From: an uncultured Oscillospiraceae bacterium
GTDB lineage: Bacteria; Bacillota; Clostridia; Oscillospirales; Oscillospiraceae
Direction: 5' to 3'
NCBI GenBank assembly: GCA_934569045.1
Contig: CAKTJX010000032.1
Coordinates: 1-28,696 of the forward strand
DNA length: 28,696 bases
A model generated the notes under the pieces. That model made no database searches and was not told where the DNA came from. It worked only from the letters and a program-made list of their open reading frames with translations. Shown one piece after another: positions 15,154-23,543 of this stretch (positions are counted from its first letter, which is position 1; each line of letters starts with the position of its first letter). The translations under genes and the position numbers were made by a program.

Positions 15154-15786
15154 GTGGAAGAGTACCTGGTGCCTACCGGCTTCGGAGAAGACGAATTTAT
15201 TGAAAAAAAGTCCCGCTTTATTGGTAGGGTCTGGCCTGTGGAGACGGAGGAGGAAGCGCTTGCCCGCATCCAGGAGATGAAGAAGCAGCACTACGATGCT
15301 ACCCACAACTGCTGGGCCTACATTCTCCACGGCGGCGCGGTCCGCTTCTCCGATGACGGAGAGCCCGGCGGCACCGCCGGGATGCCCATGCTGCAGGTGC
15401 TGCAGCGGGAGGGGCTCAATAACGTGGTCTGCGTGGTAACCCGGTACTTTGGCGGCATCCTCTTAGGGGCCGGCGGCCTGGTGCGGGCCTATACCAAGGG
15501 CGCGAAAATCGCGGTGGATGCCGCTGGAAAATCCATGAAACGGGTGTGGACCGCCCTGTATCTGCCCTGTCCCTACCCCTTCTATGAGCGGGTCAAGCCG
15601 ATTGTGGCGGACTGCGAGGGCATTATCCGCAAGACGGATTTTGGCGCGGAGATCGAATTGGAAATTCTGTTTCCCGAGGGGCGTACCCAGGCCTTCCTGG
15701 ATCAGCTCCGGGACTTAAGCAGCGGCAGTGTGGAGGCTATGGAGATCGGCCAGGAATACCGGGCCTTTCCCATTTTAACAAAATAG
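15154..15786 (+). CDS. yigZ: YigZ/IMPACT family protein (UPF0029)
   Basis: 210 residues. The IMPACT domain is clear: FIEKKSRFIGRVWPV, then HNCWAYIL, FSDDGEPGGTAGMPML, VTRYFGGILLGAGGLVRAY, followed by a C-terminal ferredoxin-like half. Members have been linked to translation and to peptide processing, but the bacterial role is unsettled. The start is GTG 15154 behind AAAGGAGAATTGAGCC; no in-frame ATG fits. Its coupling to hflX matches the translation theme of this region. Confidence 0.9.
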   Translation: MEEYLVPTGFGEDEFIEKKSRFIGRVWPVETEEEALARIQEMKKQHYDATHNCWAYILHGGAVRFSDDGEPGGTAGMPMLQVLQREGLNNVVCVVTRYFGGILLGAGGLVRAYTKGAKIAVDAAGKSMKRVWTALYLPCPYPFYERVKPIVADCEGIIRKTDFGAEIELEILFPEGRTQAFLDQLRDLSSGSVEAMEIGQEYRAFPILTK

Positions 15787-15806
15787 AGCGTGAAAGGGTG
15801 AACTCT

Positions 15807-16820
15807 ATGACGGTACGGGAAGAATTGGAACGTTTGGAGCATCGGCGGCTGAATCCGCTGGCGGCCTTTTCGGACCGCTCCTCCGGCCGCCCCAGGCCGG
15901 AGCCGGAGCGGGAGGAGGACGTGCGCACCTGCTACCAGCGGGATACGGACCGGGTAGTGCACAGCAAGGCTTTCCGGCGGCTGATGCACAAGACCCAGGT
16001 GTTCCTCCGTCCGGAGGGAGACCACTACCGTACCCGCATGACCCATACCCTGGAGGTTACCCGCATTGCCAAAACCATCACCCGGGCCCTGGGACTCAAT
16101 GAGGATCTGGCGGAGGCCGTCGCCATGGGGCATGACCTGGGCCATACCCCCTTCGGCCACGCCGGAGAGGCGGCCCTCACCGCCTGCTGGGGCAAGCCCT
16201 TCCGCCACAATGAGCAGAGCCTGCGGGTGGTGGACGTGCTGGAAAAGGACGGCCAGGGGCTGAACCTCTGCAACGAGGTCCGCATGGGCATCCTGGGCCA
16301 TACGGGCCCCTACATCCCGGAGACCCTGGAGGGCCAGATTGTCCGCCGGTCAGACCAGATTGCCTATGTGAACCACGACATTGACGATGCCATCCGGGCG
16401 GGAATCCTGACCCCGGAGGATATCCCCAGGGATATTGCCGCCATCCTGGGAGAGAACCAGCGGGACCGGATCAATACCCTGGTCTGCGATATGATCCGCA
16501 CCTCCCGGGAGGCAGGGGCCATCTGCATGACCCCCAAGGTGGAAAAAGGACTGGCGGACCTGCGCAGCTTTATGTTTGAGCGGGTCTATCATAACCCCAT
16601 CGCCAAGGGCGAGGAGAGCAAGGCCAAGGCCATGCTCCAGCGGCTCTTTGACTACTATGTGGCCCACCCGGAGCGCCTGCCGGAGGATTTTCAGCCCCAG
16701 CTGTCCTTTGAGGGCATCGGCCGGACGGTCTGCGACTATATCGCCGGCATGACGGATAACTACGCCGTGGGAAAATTTACAGAGATTTTCGTCCCCACCG
16801 GCTGGAATGTTCGGGGATAA
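15807..16820 (+). CDS. dgt: dGTPase-like HD-domain phosphohydrolase
   Basis: About 337 residues. HD metal-binding motifs are visible as RTRMTHTLEV, AVAMGHDLGHTPFGHAGE and, later, RRSDQIAYVNHDIDDA. These are the hallmarks of deoxyguanosinetriphosphate triphosphohydrolase-like proteins, which release triphosphate from dNTPs. Start ATG 15807 follows AAAGGGTG at about six bases; a GTG at 15798 is in frame but overlaps that ribosome binding site. In Clostridia this gene is commonly placed just before dnaG, as here. True substrate preference is not visible from sequence. Confidence 0.92.
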   Translation: MTVREELERLEHRRLNPLAAFSDRSSGRPRPEPEREEDVRTCYQRDTDRVVHSKAFRRLMHKTQVFLRPEGDHYRTRMTHTLEVTRIAKTITRALGLNEDLAEAVAMGHDLGHTPFGHAGEAALTACWGKPFRHNEQSLRVVDVLEKDGQGLNLCNEVRMGILGHTGPYIPETLEGQIVRRSDQIAYVNHDIDDAIRAGILTPEDIPRDIAAILGENQRDRINTLVCDMIRTSREAGAICMTPKVEKGLADLRSFMFERVYHNPIAKGEESKAKAMLQRLFDYYVAHPERLPEDFQPQLSFEGIGRTVCDYIAGMTDNYAVGKFTEIFVPTGWNVRG

Positions 16821-16831
16821 TATGCTATAAT
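16803..16831 (+). promoter_or_regulatory. possible promoter of the dnaG-sigma operon
   Basis: TGC followed by TATAAT (16826-16831) is an extended -10 element. The -35 region (TGGAAT at 16803) is weak and lies within the end of the preceding gene. It is 40 bases before dnaG. Confidence 0.5.
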
Positions 16832-16871
16832 ACAATACTAAGTCAGAAAACAGGAGAGGAGGGGTGCGCTT

Positions 16872-18617
16872 ATGCCGTTTCCACCGGCATTTCTGGATGA
16901 GCTGGCGGCCAGAAACCCGATCGAAGAGGTGGTAGGTCAGTATGTGAATCTGAAGCGCTCCGGGTCCAATCTCTTCGGCCTGTGCCCCTTCCATGGGGAG
17001 AAGACGCCCTCCTTTTCCGTAGCGCCGGATAAGGGCATTTTCTACTGCTTCGGCTGCCACAAGGGCGGCAGCGTCATCAATTTCGAGATGGAAATTGAGG
17101 GCCTCAGCTATCCGGACGCGGTGCGGGCACTGGCCCAGCGGGCCGGGATGGAGGTGCCGGATGACGAGCTCTACCAGAGCCGTTACCGCCAGCAGGAGCG
17201 GCTGTGGGCCCTCTCCAAAGAGGCGGCCCGGTTTTTCGTATCCCAGCTCTATGCCCCCGCCGGGGCAGAGGGGCTCCAGTATGCCATCAAGCGGGGCATG
17301 AGCAAGAACACCCTGACCCGCTTCGGCATCGGCTTTGCCCCGAACAGCTGGAGCAGCCTGTGCGATGCCATGCGCGCCAAAGGCTATACGGATGAAGAAC
17401 TCAGGGACGCGGGCCTGGTGTCCGTCTCCCAGAAGAACGGAACCATCTATGACCGGTTCCGCAACCGGCTCATGTTTCCCATCATCGATGTCCGGGGCAA
17501 TGTCATCGGCTTTGGCGGGCGGGTCATGGACGATTCCACCCCAAAATACCTGAACTCCCCGGAGACGGTGATTTTCAACAAGCGGAAAAACCTCTTTGCC
17601 CTGAACATCGCTAAGAAGTCCAAGCTGGGCTATCTGATCCTGGTGGAGGGATACATGGATGCCATCGCCCTGCACCAGTACGGCTTTGACTGCGCCGTGG
17701 CCTCTCTGGGCACCTCTTTGACAGAGGAGCACGCCACGCTGCTGTCGCGGTACACAGACCAGATCACCCTGATCTACGATGGGGACGAGGCAGGCCAGAA
17801 CGCCACCCGGCGGGCCATCCCCATGCTGGAGAAGGCGGGCTTGCAGGTCAAGGTTCTGCAAATGCGGGATGCCAAGGACCCGGACGAATACCTGAAGAAA
17901 TTCGGAGCGGACAAGTTCCGCGTTCTCCTGGAGGAATCCTCCAACCGGGTGGAGTATCAGCTCCGGGCTATCCAGCGCAAGTATGATTTAAAACTGGACG
18001 AGGACCGGGTCAAGTTTATCGGCGAGGCGGCGGAGTTCCTCAGCAGCCTTGGGAACGCGGTTCAGCGGGAAATTTACGGCACCCGTGTGGCGGAGGCCGC
18101 CGGAATTTCCACGGATGCCATGAAGATTGAGGTTACCAAGGCCTTCAAGCGCCGCACCGCCCGGGAAAAGCGGAAGCAGGAGCACATTGATCTGGCCCCT
18201 GCCATTGCGGTTCAGCCCAAGAGCCGCACCATTCACTATGACAATGTGAAATCCGCCATGGCGGAGGAGACGGTGATTGCCCTGTGCCTGCGGGACCCGG
18301 CCATGATCCGGGAGGCGGGGAGCCTCCGCCCGGAGGTCTTTTCGTCCCCGCTGCTGGGCCGGGTTTTCGGCCAGCTTTTGGAGCAGGACAGTCAGGGTAT
18401 GGCCCCGTCTCTCACGGGCCTGACGGATTTTACCGGGGAGGAAATGGCCCATATTGCCGGAATCCTCCAGAGAAATACAAACCCCGTGTCGGACCAGGCC
18501 ATGCGTGACAGCATTGCCGTGATCCGGCAGATGCACCAGTTCAAAACAGCCGGCTCTGACGATGACCTGATGGCATTGCAGCGCAAACTACAGGAAAGTA
18601 AAGGGATCAAAGCATGA
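16872..18617 (+). CDS. dnaG: DNA primase
   Basis: 581 residues. The N-terminal CHC2 zinc finger has C38, H41, C59 and C62 in LCPFHGEK and YCFGCHKGG. The catalytic core has GFGGRVMDDSTPKYLNSPET, the TOPRIM motifs LVEGYMDAIAL (near residue 260) and IYDGDEAGQNATRRA, and an AKDPDEYLKKFG segment. The C-terminal helicase-binding region is present but not strongly conserved by eye. It makes RNA primers for replication. Its stop overlaps the next start (ATGA), so dnaG and two sigma-like genes form one coupled unit, a version of the macromolecular synthesis operon. Confidence 0.96.
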   Translation: MPFPPAFLDELAARNPIEEVVGQYVNLKRSGSNLFGLCPFHGEKTPSFSVAPDKGIFYCFGCHKGGSVINFEMEIEGLSYPDAVRALAQRAGMEVPDDELYQSRYRQQERLWALSKEAARFFVSQLYAPAGAEGLQYAIKRGMSKNTLTRFGIGFAPNSWSSLCDAMRAKGYTDEELRDAGLVSVSQKNGTIYDRFRNRLMFPIIDVRGNVIGFGGRVMDDSTPKYLNSPETVIFNKRKNLFALNIAKKSKLGYLILVEGYMDAIALHQYGFDCAVASLGTSLTEEHATLLSRYTDQITLIYDGDEAGQNATRRAIPMLEKAGLQVKVLQMRDAKDPDEYLKKFGADKFRVLLEESSNRVEYQLRAIQRKYDLKLDEDRVKFIGEAAEFLSSLGNAVQREIYGTRVAEAAGISTDAMKIEVTKAFKRRTAREKRKQEHIDLAPAIAVQPKSRTIHYDNVKSAMAEETVIALCLRDPAMIREAGSLRPEVFSSPLLGRVFGQLLEQDSQGMAPSLTGLTDFTGEEMAHIAGILQRNTNPVSDQAMRDSIAVIRQMHQFKTAGSDDDLMALQRKLQESKGIKA

Positions 18618-19489
18618 CAGAACTGACCGACAAAGATACCACCCAGCCCATCCCCGTGCCAACGGATGAGGACGATATCCGCCAGTACCTTCAGGAGATT
18701 CGCAGCTATCCCCGCCTGACCCCGGAGGAGGAGCGGGAGCTGGCCCGCCGCTGTGCCCAAGGCGATGAGGATGCCATCCGCCAGATGGTCAATTCCAATC
18801 TGCGCCTGGTGGTGTCCATTGCCAAGGAATACACGGGCCGGGGCGTGCCGCTGTTGGATCTGATCCAGGAGGGCAGCATCGGCCTGCTGGTGGCGGCCCG
18901 CAAATTTGATTATACCCGGGACTACCGGTTTTCTACATATGCCACTAAGTGGATTCGCCAGGGCGTGACCCGTTGCCTGCTGAATCACGCGGGCACCATC
19001 CGGGTGCCGGTGCACACGGCGGAGCGGATGCGCAAAATTCAGGCGGCCCAGTCCTATCTGCGTCAGCAGAACGGCACGGAGCCCACGGCGGAGGAGATCT
19101 CTGCTCGGGTGGACCTGCCCAAGGAGAAGGTGGAGGAGCTGCTGCAGCTTGCCCCGGATATCTGCTCTCTGGACGTGCCTACGGGTGACGGCGACAAGGG
19201 CACTCTGGGCACCCTCCTGGAGGATATGGAAGCGCCCCAGCCCCAGGAGGAGCTGGTACGCAAGGAGCTGACAGACATGATGGATCGGCTCCTGGACTCC
19301 TTAACGCCCCGGCAGCAGACTATTCTGCGGCTGCATTTCGGCATGGAGGACGGCAAATGCCATTCCTTGGAGGAGATCGGCCAGCAGCTGGGCATTTCCA
19401 AGGAGCGGGTGCGCCAGGTGGAAAAGCAGGCTATGGATAAGCTGCAGGCCATGGGCACCAGCATGGGATTGGAGGATTTTCTGGAATGA
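18614..19489 (+). CDS. sigma-70 family factor, SigA-like, without region 1.1
   Basis: 291 residues. Region 1.2 is DIRQYLQEIRSYPRLTPEEE, region 2.1-2.2 includes NLRLVVSIAKEYTGRGVPLL and DLIQEG (82-87), and region 2.3-2.4 is FSTYATKWIRQGVTR (106-120). Region 3 ends in DICSLDVPTGDGDKGTLG, the 3.2 finger. Region 4.2 is HSLEEIGQQLGISKERVRQV, keeping the residues used on TTGACA-type -35 boxes. The order and position after dnaG match RpoD/SigA, but region 1.1 is missing and the usual double tryptophan of region 2.3 is Lys-Trp (112-113). It may be the primary factor in short form or a group 2 paralogue. It ends in a four-base overlap with the next gene. Confidence 0.85.
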   Translation: MTELTDKDTTQPIPVPTDEDDIRQYLQEIRSYPRLTPEEERELARRCAQGDEDAIRQMVNSNLRLVVSIAKEYTGRGVPLLDLIQEGSIGLLVAARKFDYTRDYRFSTYATKWIRQGVTRCLLNHAGTIRVPVHTAERMRKIQAAQSYLRQQNGTEPTAEEISARVDLPKEKVEELLQLAPDICSLDVPTGDGDKGTLGTLLEDMEAPQPQEELVRKELTDMMDRLLDSLTPRQQTILRLHFGMEDGKCHSLEEIGQQLGISKERVRQVEKQAMDKLQAMGTSMGLEDFLE

Positions 19490-20523
19490 ACGAATTGGAT
19501 ATTTCCTTTGAGGACCGGCCCTGGGAGCTGTATCTGAATACCCGGCAGCCCGGTGACCGGGTTTCCGCCGCCCATCTTCTGACCCTTCTGGAGCAGGAGA
19601 CGGAGGACGCGGTGGAGGATGCCTTTGCGGCCCTGGAGGACCGGGCCCTGGAGCTGGACATCTCCCAGCTGCCTGCCAAGCAGTACCAGGGCCAGGCCGC
19701 GCTGCGGCTGCGCCAGGAAGAAGAGCTGGCTAAGAAGGGCATGGATGCTTCCAGCCTGAACCCCAATGATCCCCTGCGGCTGTACCTGGAGGAGATCGCC
19801 CAGTTCCCGGCAGACGGCGACCAGGAGGCCCTGGCCCGCCGGGCAGCCCGGGGCGAGGAACAGGCGGCGGAGCAGCTGATGAACCTGGGGCTCCACCGGG
19901 TGACGGAGCTGGCCTCCGAGTTTGTGGGCTATGGCGTTCTCCTGATGGACCTGATCCAGGAGGGCAGCCTTGCTCTGTGGCAGGCCATCCAGGCCGGGGG
20001 AGAGGACTACGCCGCCCGCCGGGATGCCGCCATCCGGGGCGCTATGGCAAGAGCTGTGACCTTGCAGGCCCGGCAGCAGGGCGTGGGGCAGAAGATGCGC
20101 CAGGCCATGGAGGACTACCGGGCGGTGGACGAGCGGCTGCTCTCCGAGCTGGGCAGAAATGCCACCCTGGAGGAGATTGCTCTGGAAATGCATATGACCC
20201 CGGAGGATGCGGAGACGGTCCGCAGAGTCCTGGAGGATGCCCGCATGCTCCAGCGGGCCACGGCGGCCCCTCAGGAGCAGACGAAGGAAGAGGAAGACCA
20301 GGCCGTGGAGGATACCGCCTATTTCCAGATGCGCCAGCGCATTACGGAGCTGCTCAGCGTGCTTTCCGAGCAGGACGCGGAGCTGCTGACCCTGCGCTTC
20401 GGCCTGGAAAAGGGTCTGCCCCTGACCCCGGAGGAGACCGGCAAACGCTTAGGGCTCACTGTAGATGAGGTGGTCGCCCGGGAGGCAAAGGCTTTGGCTC
20501 TGCTGCGGCAGGAAGAAAAATAA
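19486..20523 (+). CDS. degenerate sigma-70-like protein with a region 1.1-like N-terminus
   Basis: 345 residues. Residues 24-63 (RVSAAHLLTLLEQETEDAVE onward) resemble sigma region 1.1. DPLRLYLEEIAQFP (95-108) is region 1.2, and EFVGYGVLLMDLIQEGSLAL with DLIQEG at 155-160 is the core-RNA-polymerase-binding region 2.2. From residue 171 the aromatic promoter-melting segment (FSTYATxW in sigma) is replaced by DYAARRDAAIRGAMAR, and the 4.2 recognition helix reads LTVDEVVAREAKALALL without the usual Arg/Gln contacts. It looks like a sigma factor that could bind core polymerase but not read promoters. The frame is open and codon use is like its neighbours, so it is not a decayed pseudogene. Function is unknown. 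Confidence 0.75.
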   Translation: MNELDISFEDRPWELYLNTRQPGDRVSAAHLLTLLEQETEDAVEDAFAALEDRALELDISQLPAKQYQGQAALRLRQEEELAKKGMDASSLNPNDPLRLYLEEIAQFPADGDQEALARRAARGEEQAAEQLMNLGLHRVTELASEFVGYGVLLMDLIQEGSLALWQAIQAGGEDYAARRDAAIRGAMARAVTLQARQQGVGQKMRQAMEDYRAVDERLLSELGRNATLEEIALEMHMTPEDAETVRRVLEDARMLQRATAAPQEQTKEEEDQAVEDTAYFQMRQRITELLSVLSEQDAELLTLRFGLEKGLPLTPEETGKRLGLTVDEVVAREAKALALLRQEEK

Positions 20524-20554
20524 CGGCACGAAATGCCGGGAAATGAGGAAAAGC

Positions 20555-21235
20555 ATGGACAAGAAAATCTCCGTGGCCATTGACGGCCCCGCCGGTGCCG
20601 GAAAGAGCACCATTGCCCGCCGCTTGGCAGCGGATCTGGGCTATCGATATGTGGATACCGGTGCCATTTACCGCACCGTTGCCTATTTTATGGATCTGTG
20701 GGGTGTCAGCCCCAAGGATGTGGACGGAGTCAACCGCTACATTGATGAGTTGACCGTGGGCATTGAATATGATGACGACGGACAGCAGCACATGATCATG
20801 AACGGCATGGACGTGACGGCGGATATCCGCACTCCGGAAATCGCCCAGAAGGCCAGCCTGATCTCCGCCCACGCGGTGGTGCGGGAGGTGCTGCTGGATA
20901 TGCAGCGGGAGATGGCGGAAAAGTACGATGTGATCATGGATGGCCGGGATATCGGCTCTGTGGTGCTGCCCAAAGCCACCGTCAAGATTTTCCTCACAGC
21001 TTCCCCGGAGGTCCGGGCCAACCGCCGCTGCAAGGAACTCCAGGAGAAGGGCCAGAAGGTCAATTACGAGAAAATCCTGAAGGACATTCAGCAGCGGGAC
21101 TACCAGGATACCCACCGGGACATTGCTCCCCTGAAAATGTGCCGGGACTCCGTGAAGGTGGACACCTCCGACATGACCCTGGAGGAGTCCATGGCGGCCA
21201 TTCGGAAGATCATTGAGGAGAAGCTTTCCAGATGA
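20555..21235 (+). CDS. cmk: cytidylate kinase
   Basis: 227 residues. AIDGPAGAGKSTIARRLA is the P-loop, followed by LGYRYVDTGAIYRTVAY, the CMP-binding segment, MDGRDIGSVVLPKA in the middle, and RRCKELQEKGQ plus RDYQDTHRDIAPL in the lid. It phosphorylates CMP and dCMP. ATG 20555 follows GAGGAAAAG; the open frame continues upstream but lacks family similarity. Its stop overlaps the ispH-rpsA start by four bases, the arrangement usual for Clostridia. Confidence 0.95.
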   Translation: MDKKISVAIDGPAGAGKSTIARRLAADLGYRYVDTGAIYRTVAYFMDLWGVSPKDVDGVNRYIDELTVGIEYDDDGQQHMIMNGMDVTADIRTPEIAQKASLISAHAVVREVLLDMQREMAEKYDVIMDGRDIGSVVLPKATVKIFLTASPEVRANRRCKELQEKGQKVNYEKILKDIQQRDYQDTHRDIAPLKMCRDSVKVDTSDMTLEESMAAIRKIIEEKLSR

Positions 21236-23172
21236 GTGTGCGCGTGGCGAAAAGCGCCGGCTTCTGTTTCGGCGTCAGCCGGGCTGTGGAGCTGGTTCAG
21301 TCCTCCGCGGCGGCAGGGAAGCGCACGGTGACCCTGGGCCCCATCATCCATAACCGCCATGTGGTCAAGGCCTTCCAGGAGGCCGGTGTAGGGGTGATCA
21401 ACACCCCGGAGGAGGCCCGGGCGGGGGACACGGTGATCATCCGCTCCCATGGCGTGGGCCGGCAGGTCTATGCTGCCCTGGAGGCGCGGGGCGCGGAAAT
21501 CGTGGATGCCACCTGCCCCTTTGTCAAACGGATTCACGGCCTGGTAAGCCAGGCGGAGCAGGAGGGGCGCCTGCCCATCATCATCGGCACGCCAACCCAC
21601 CCGGAGGTGGAAGGCATCGCCGGATGGTGCCGGGACTGCCGCATCTTTGATAGTGCAGAATCACTAAAAAAATGGGCCATTGAAGAACAAATTGATGCGG
21701 ACTTGCCAATTTGCATGGTTTGCCAGACAACTTCCACTGAAAGTTTGTGGAAATTATGCAGAAATTTTGCAAAAAAACAGTTTACTAACTTGAAAATATT
21801 TGATACAATATGTAAGGCGACTGAGGATAGGCAAACCGAGGCGGCAAGTTTAAGCCGCCAGTGCCAGGCCATGGTGGTGGTTGGAGATGCCAAAAGCTCC
21901 AATACCGGCCGTCTGGCCATGATTTGCCGCGAATACTGCGACCGTGTAGCTCTTGTTGACGATGCCAGCGAACTGGAGCCCGCGTTTTTCGCCGGTATCA
22001 CTGATGTTGGAATCACGGCCGGTGCGTCCACACCGGCGTGGATTATAAAGGAGGTCAACAAGACTATGAGCGAAATTACCAATGTTGAGGCTGTACAGGA
22101 GGAGAACTTTGCAGAGCTTCTCGAGCAGTCCATCAAGACTTTAAATACAGGAGACAAGGTTATCGGCACCGTTACCGGAATCGGCAATACCGAGGTCCAG
22201 GTAGACCTGGGCACCAAGCATGCCGGTTACATTCCTTATGATGAAGTCAGCACCGATCCCACTGTAAAGCCCGAGGATATCCTGAAGGTTGGCGACCAGA
22301 TCGAGGTTTTCGTGGTCCGCGTCAACGACCAGGAGGGCACCGTGCAGCTGTCCAAGAAGAAGCTGGACGGCCTGAAGGTTTGGGATGAGATGGCCGACTA
22401 CGTGGAGAACAAGACCACCATCGACGCCGTCATCACCGAGGAGAACAAGGGCGGCCTGGTTGCCAATGTGAAGGGCGTCCGGGTGTTCATCCCCGCTTCT
22501 CAGTCTGGCGTTGCCAAGGGCGGCGATATGGCTGCTATGGTTGGCAAGCCTGTCCAGCTGAAGATCACCGAGGTCAACCGTGCCCGCCGTCGTGCCATCG
22601 GCTCCATCCGTGCCGTGAACGCCGAGACCCGCAAGGCCGCTCAGGAGAAGATCTGGAGCGAGATCGAGGTCGGCAAGAAGTACCACGGCGTTGTGAAGTC
22701 CCTGACTTCCTATGGCGCTTTCGTGGATATCGGCGGTGTGGACGGCATGGTCCATGTCTCCGAGCTGAGCTGGAACCGGATCAAGACTCCCGCCGATGTT
22801 GTGAAGGTCGGTGACGAGATCGACGTTTATGTGATCTCCTTCGACCCTGAGAAGCACAAGATCTCTCTGGGCTACAAGACCGCTGAGATGAACCCCTGGA
22901 ACCAGTTCATGACCAACTACGCTGTTGGTGATGTTGTGGATGCCAAGGTTGTGAAGCTGATGACCTTCGGTGCCTTTGCGGAGATTCTGCCCGGCGTTGA
23001 CGGCCTGATTCACATTTCCCAGATCGCTGATCGCCGCATCGGCAAGCCCGAGGATGTCCTGTCCGAGGGTCAGGATGTGAAGGTCAAGATCACCGATATC
23101 GACGCTGAGAACAAGCGTATCTCCCTGTCCATCCGCGCTCTGCTGGAGGACGGCGAAGAGGACGCTGAGTAA
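21232..23172 (+). CDS. ispH-rpsA: HMBPP reductase fused to ribosomal protein S1
   Basis: 646 residues, a known Clostridia fusion. Residues 1-278 are IspH, the last enzyme of the MEP isoprenoid pathway, with iron-sulfur cysteines C12 (AGFCFGV), C95 (DATCPFV) and C194 (DTICKATEDRQ). The TTSTE motif sits at 167-171. Residues 279-646 contain four S1 RNA-binding repeats, beginning KVIGTVTGIGNTEVQVDLG, then about 393, 480 (YHGVVKSLTSYGAFVDIGGV) and 565 (VDAKVVKLMTFGAFAEILPGV). The S1 half shows a codon choice typical of highly expressed genes. An in-frame ATG at 22066 behind AAAGGAGGT could allow separate synthesis of S1. Residues about 138-208 are encoded by unusually AT-rich DNA. Confidence 0.95.
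   Translation: MSVRVAKSAGFCFGVSRAVELVQSSAAAGKRTVTLGPIIHNRHVVKAFQEAGVGVINTPEEARAGDTVIIRSHGVGRQVYAALEARGAEIVDATCPFVKRIHGLVSQAEQEGRLPIIIGTPTHPEVEGIAGWCRDCRIFDSAESLKKWAIEEQIDADLPICMVCQTTSTESLWKLCRNFAKKQFTNLKIFDTICKATEDRQTEAASLSRQCQAMVVVGDAKSSNTGRLAMICREYCDRVALVDDASELEPAFFAGITDVGITAGASTPAWIIKEVNKTMSEITNVEAVQEENFAELLEQSIKTLNTGDKVIGTVTGIGNTEVQVDLGTKHAGYIPYDEVSTDPTVKPEDILKVGDQIEVFVVRVNDQEGTVQLSKKKLDGLKVWDEMADYVENKTTIDAVITEENKGGLVANVKGVRVFIPASQSGVAKGGDMAAMVGKPVQLKITEVNRARRRAIGSIRAVNAETRKAAQEKIWSEIEVGKKYHGVVKSLTSYGAFVDIGGVDGMVHVSELSWNRIKTPADVVKVGDEIDVYVISFDPEKHKISLGYKTAEMNPWNQFMTNYAVGDVVDAKVVKLMTFGAFAEILPGVDGLIHISQIADRRIGKPEDVLSEGQDVKVKITDIDAENKRISLSIRALLEDGEEDAE
22047..22068 (+). promoter_or_regulatory. 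internal ribosome binding site and ATG at the IspH/S1 junction
   Basis: AAAGGAGGT (22047-22055) precedes an in-frame ATG (22066-22068, residue 279) by 10 bases. It falls exactly where the IspH domain ends and the S1 part begins. The same bases encode Lys-Glu-Val, which is common in IspH, so chance is possible. Confidence 0.5.
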
Positions 23173-23187
23173 GCCTTCCTGACAAAC

Positions 23188-23218
23188 AATACCGGGGTAG
23201 TCTGTCTGCCCCGGTATT
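23188..23218 (+). terminator. hairpin after rpsA, probable terminator
   Basis: AATACCGGGG (23188-23197) pairs perfectly with CCCCGGTATT (23209-23218) across an 11-base loop. The following sequence CTTACTATC lacks a full T run, so termination may be partial, allowing read-through into the Dabb gene. Confidence 0.55.
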
Positions 23219-23249
23219 CTTACTATCACCCCAAAAAGGAGACAGACCT

Positions 23250-23531
23250 ATGGTAAAGCATATCATTCTGTTCACTGTTGCCGAGGGCGCGGACAAGGAC
23301 GCGGTCTTCGCCAGCGCCGAAAAGGCGCTGATGCCCCTGGTGGGCCAAATCCCCGGCCTTCTGAAGATGGAGGTTCGCAAGGCCTTCTGCGGCCCGGATT
23401 TTGTGCTCTATTCGGAGTTCGATTCTGAGGAATCTCTGAAGGTCTATGCGGATCATCCGCTGCATCTGGAGGCCAAATCCCATTTCTTCCCCCAGATTGC
23501 GGGCCGTATCGCCGCGGACTATATTGTGTAA
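23250..23531 (+). CDS. Dabb (stress-responsive A/B barrel) domain protein
   Basis: 93 residues. MVKHIILFTVAEGADKDAV begins the ferredoxin-like Dabb fold; IPGLLKMEVRKAF and DFVLYSEFDSEESLKVYADH are the typical central strands, and the C-terminal helix carries HPLHLEAKSHFFPQIAGR. Such proteins form small dimeric barrels and have various or unknown roles. AAAAAGGAGA precedes the ATG. It is likely transcribed with the two genes that follow (gaps of about 12 and 10 bases). Confidence 0.85.
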   Translation: MVKHIILFTVAEGADKDAVFASAEKALMPLVGQIPGLLKMEVRKAFCGPDFVLYSEFDSEESLKVYADHPLHLEAKSHFFPQIAGRIAADYIV

Positions 23532-23543
23532 GGAGAGAACGCT

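Noticed and set aside
16350..17861. A 503-codon minus-strand open frame
   Set aside because: It lies opposite the dGTPase-like gene and dnaG, which show full catalytic motifs; no ribosome binding site or recognisable protein.
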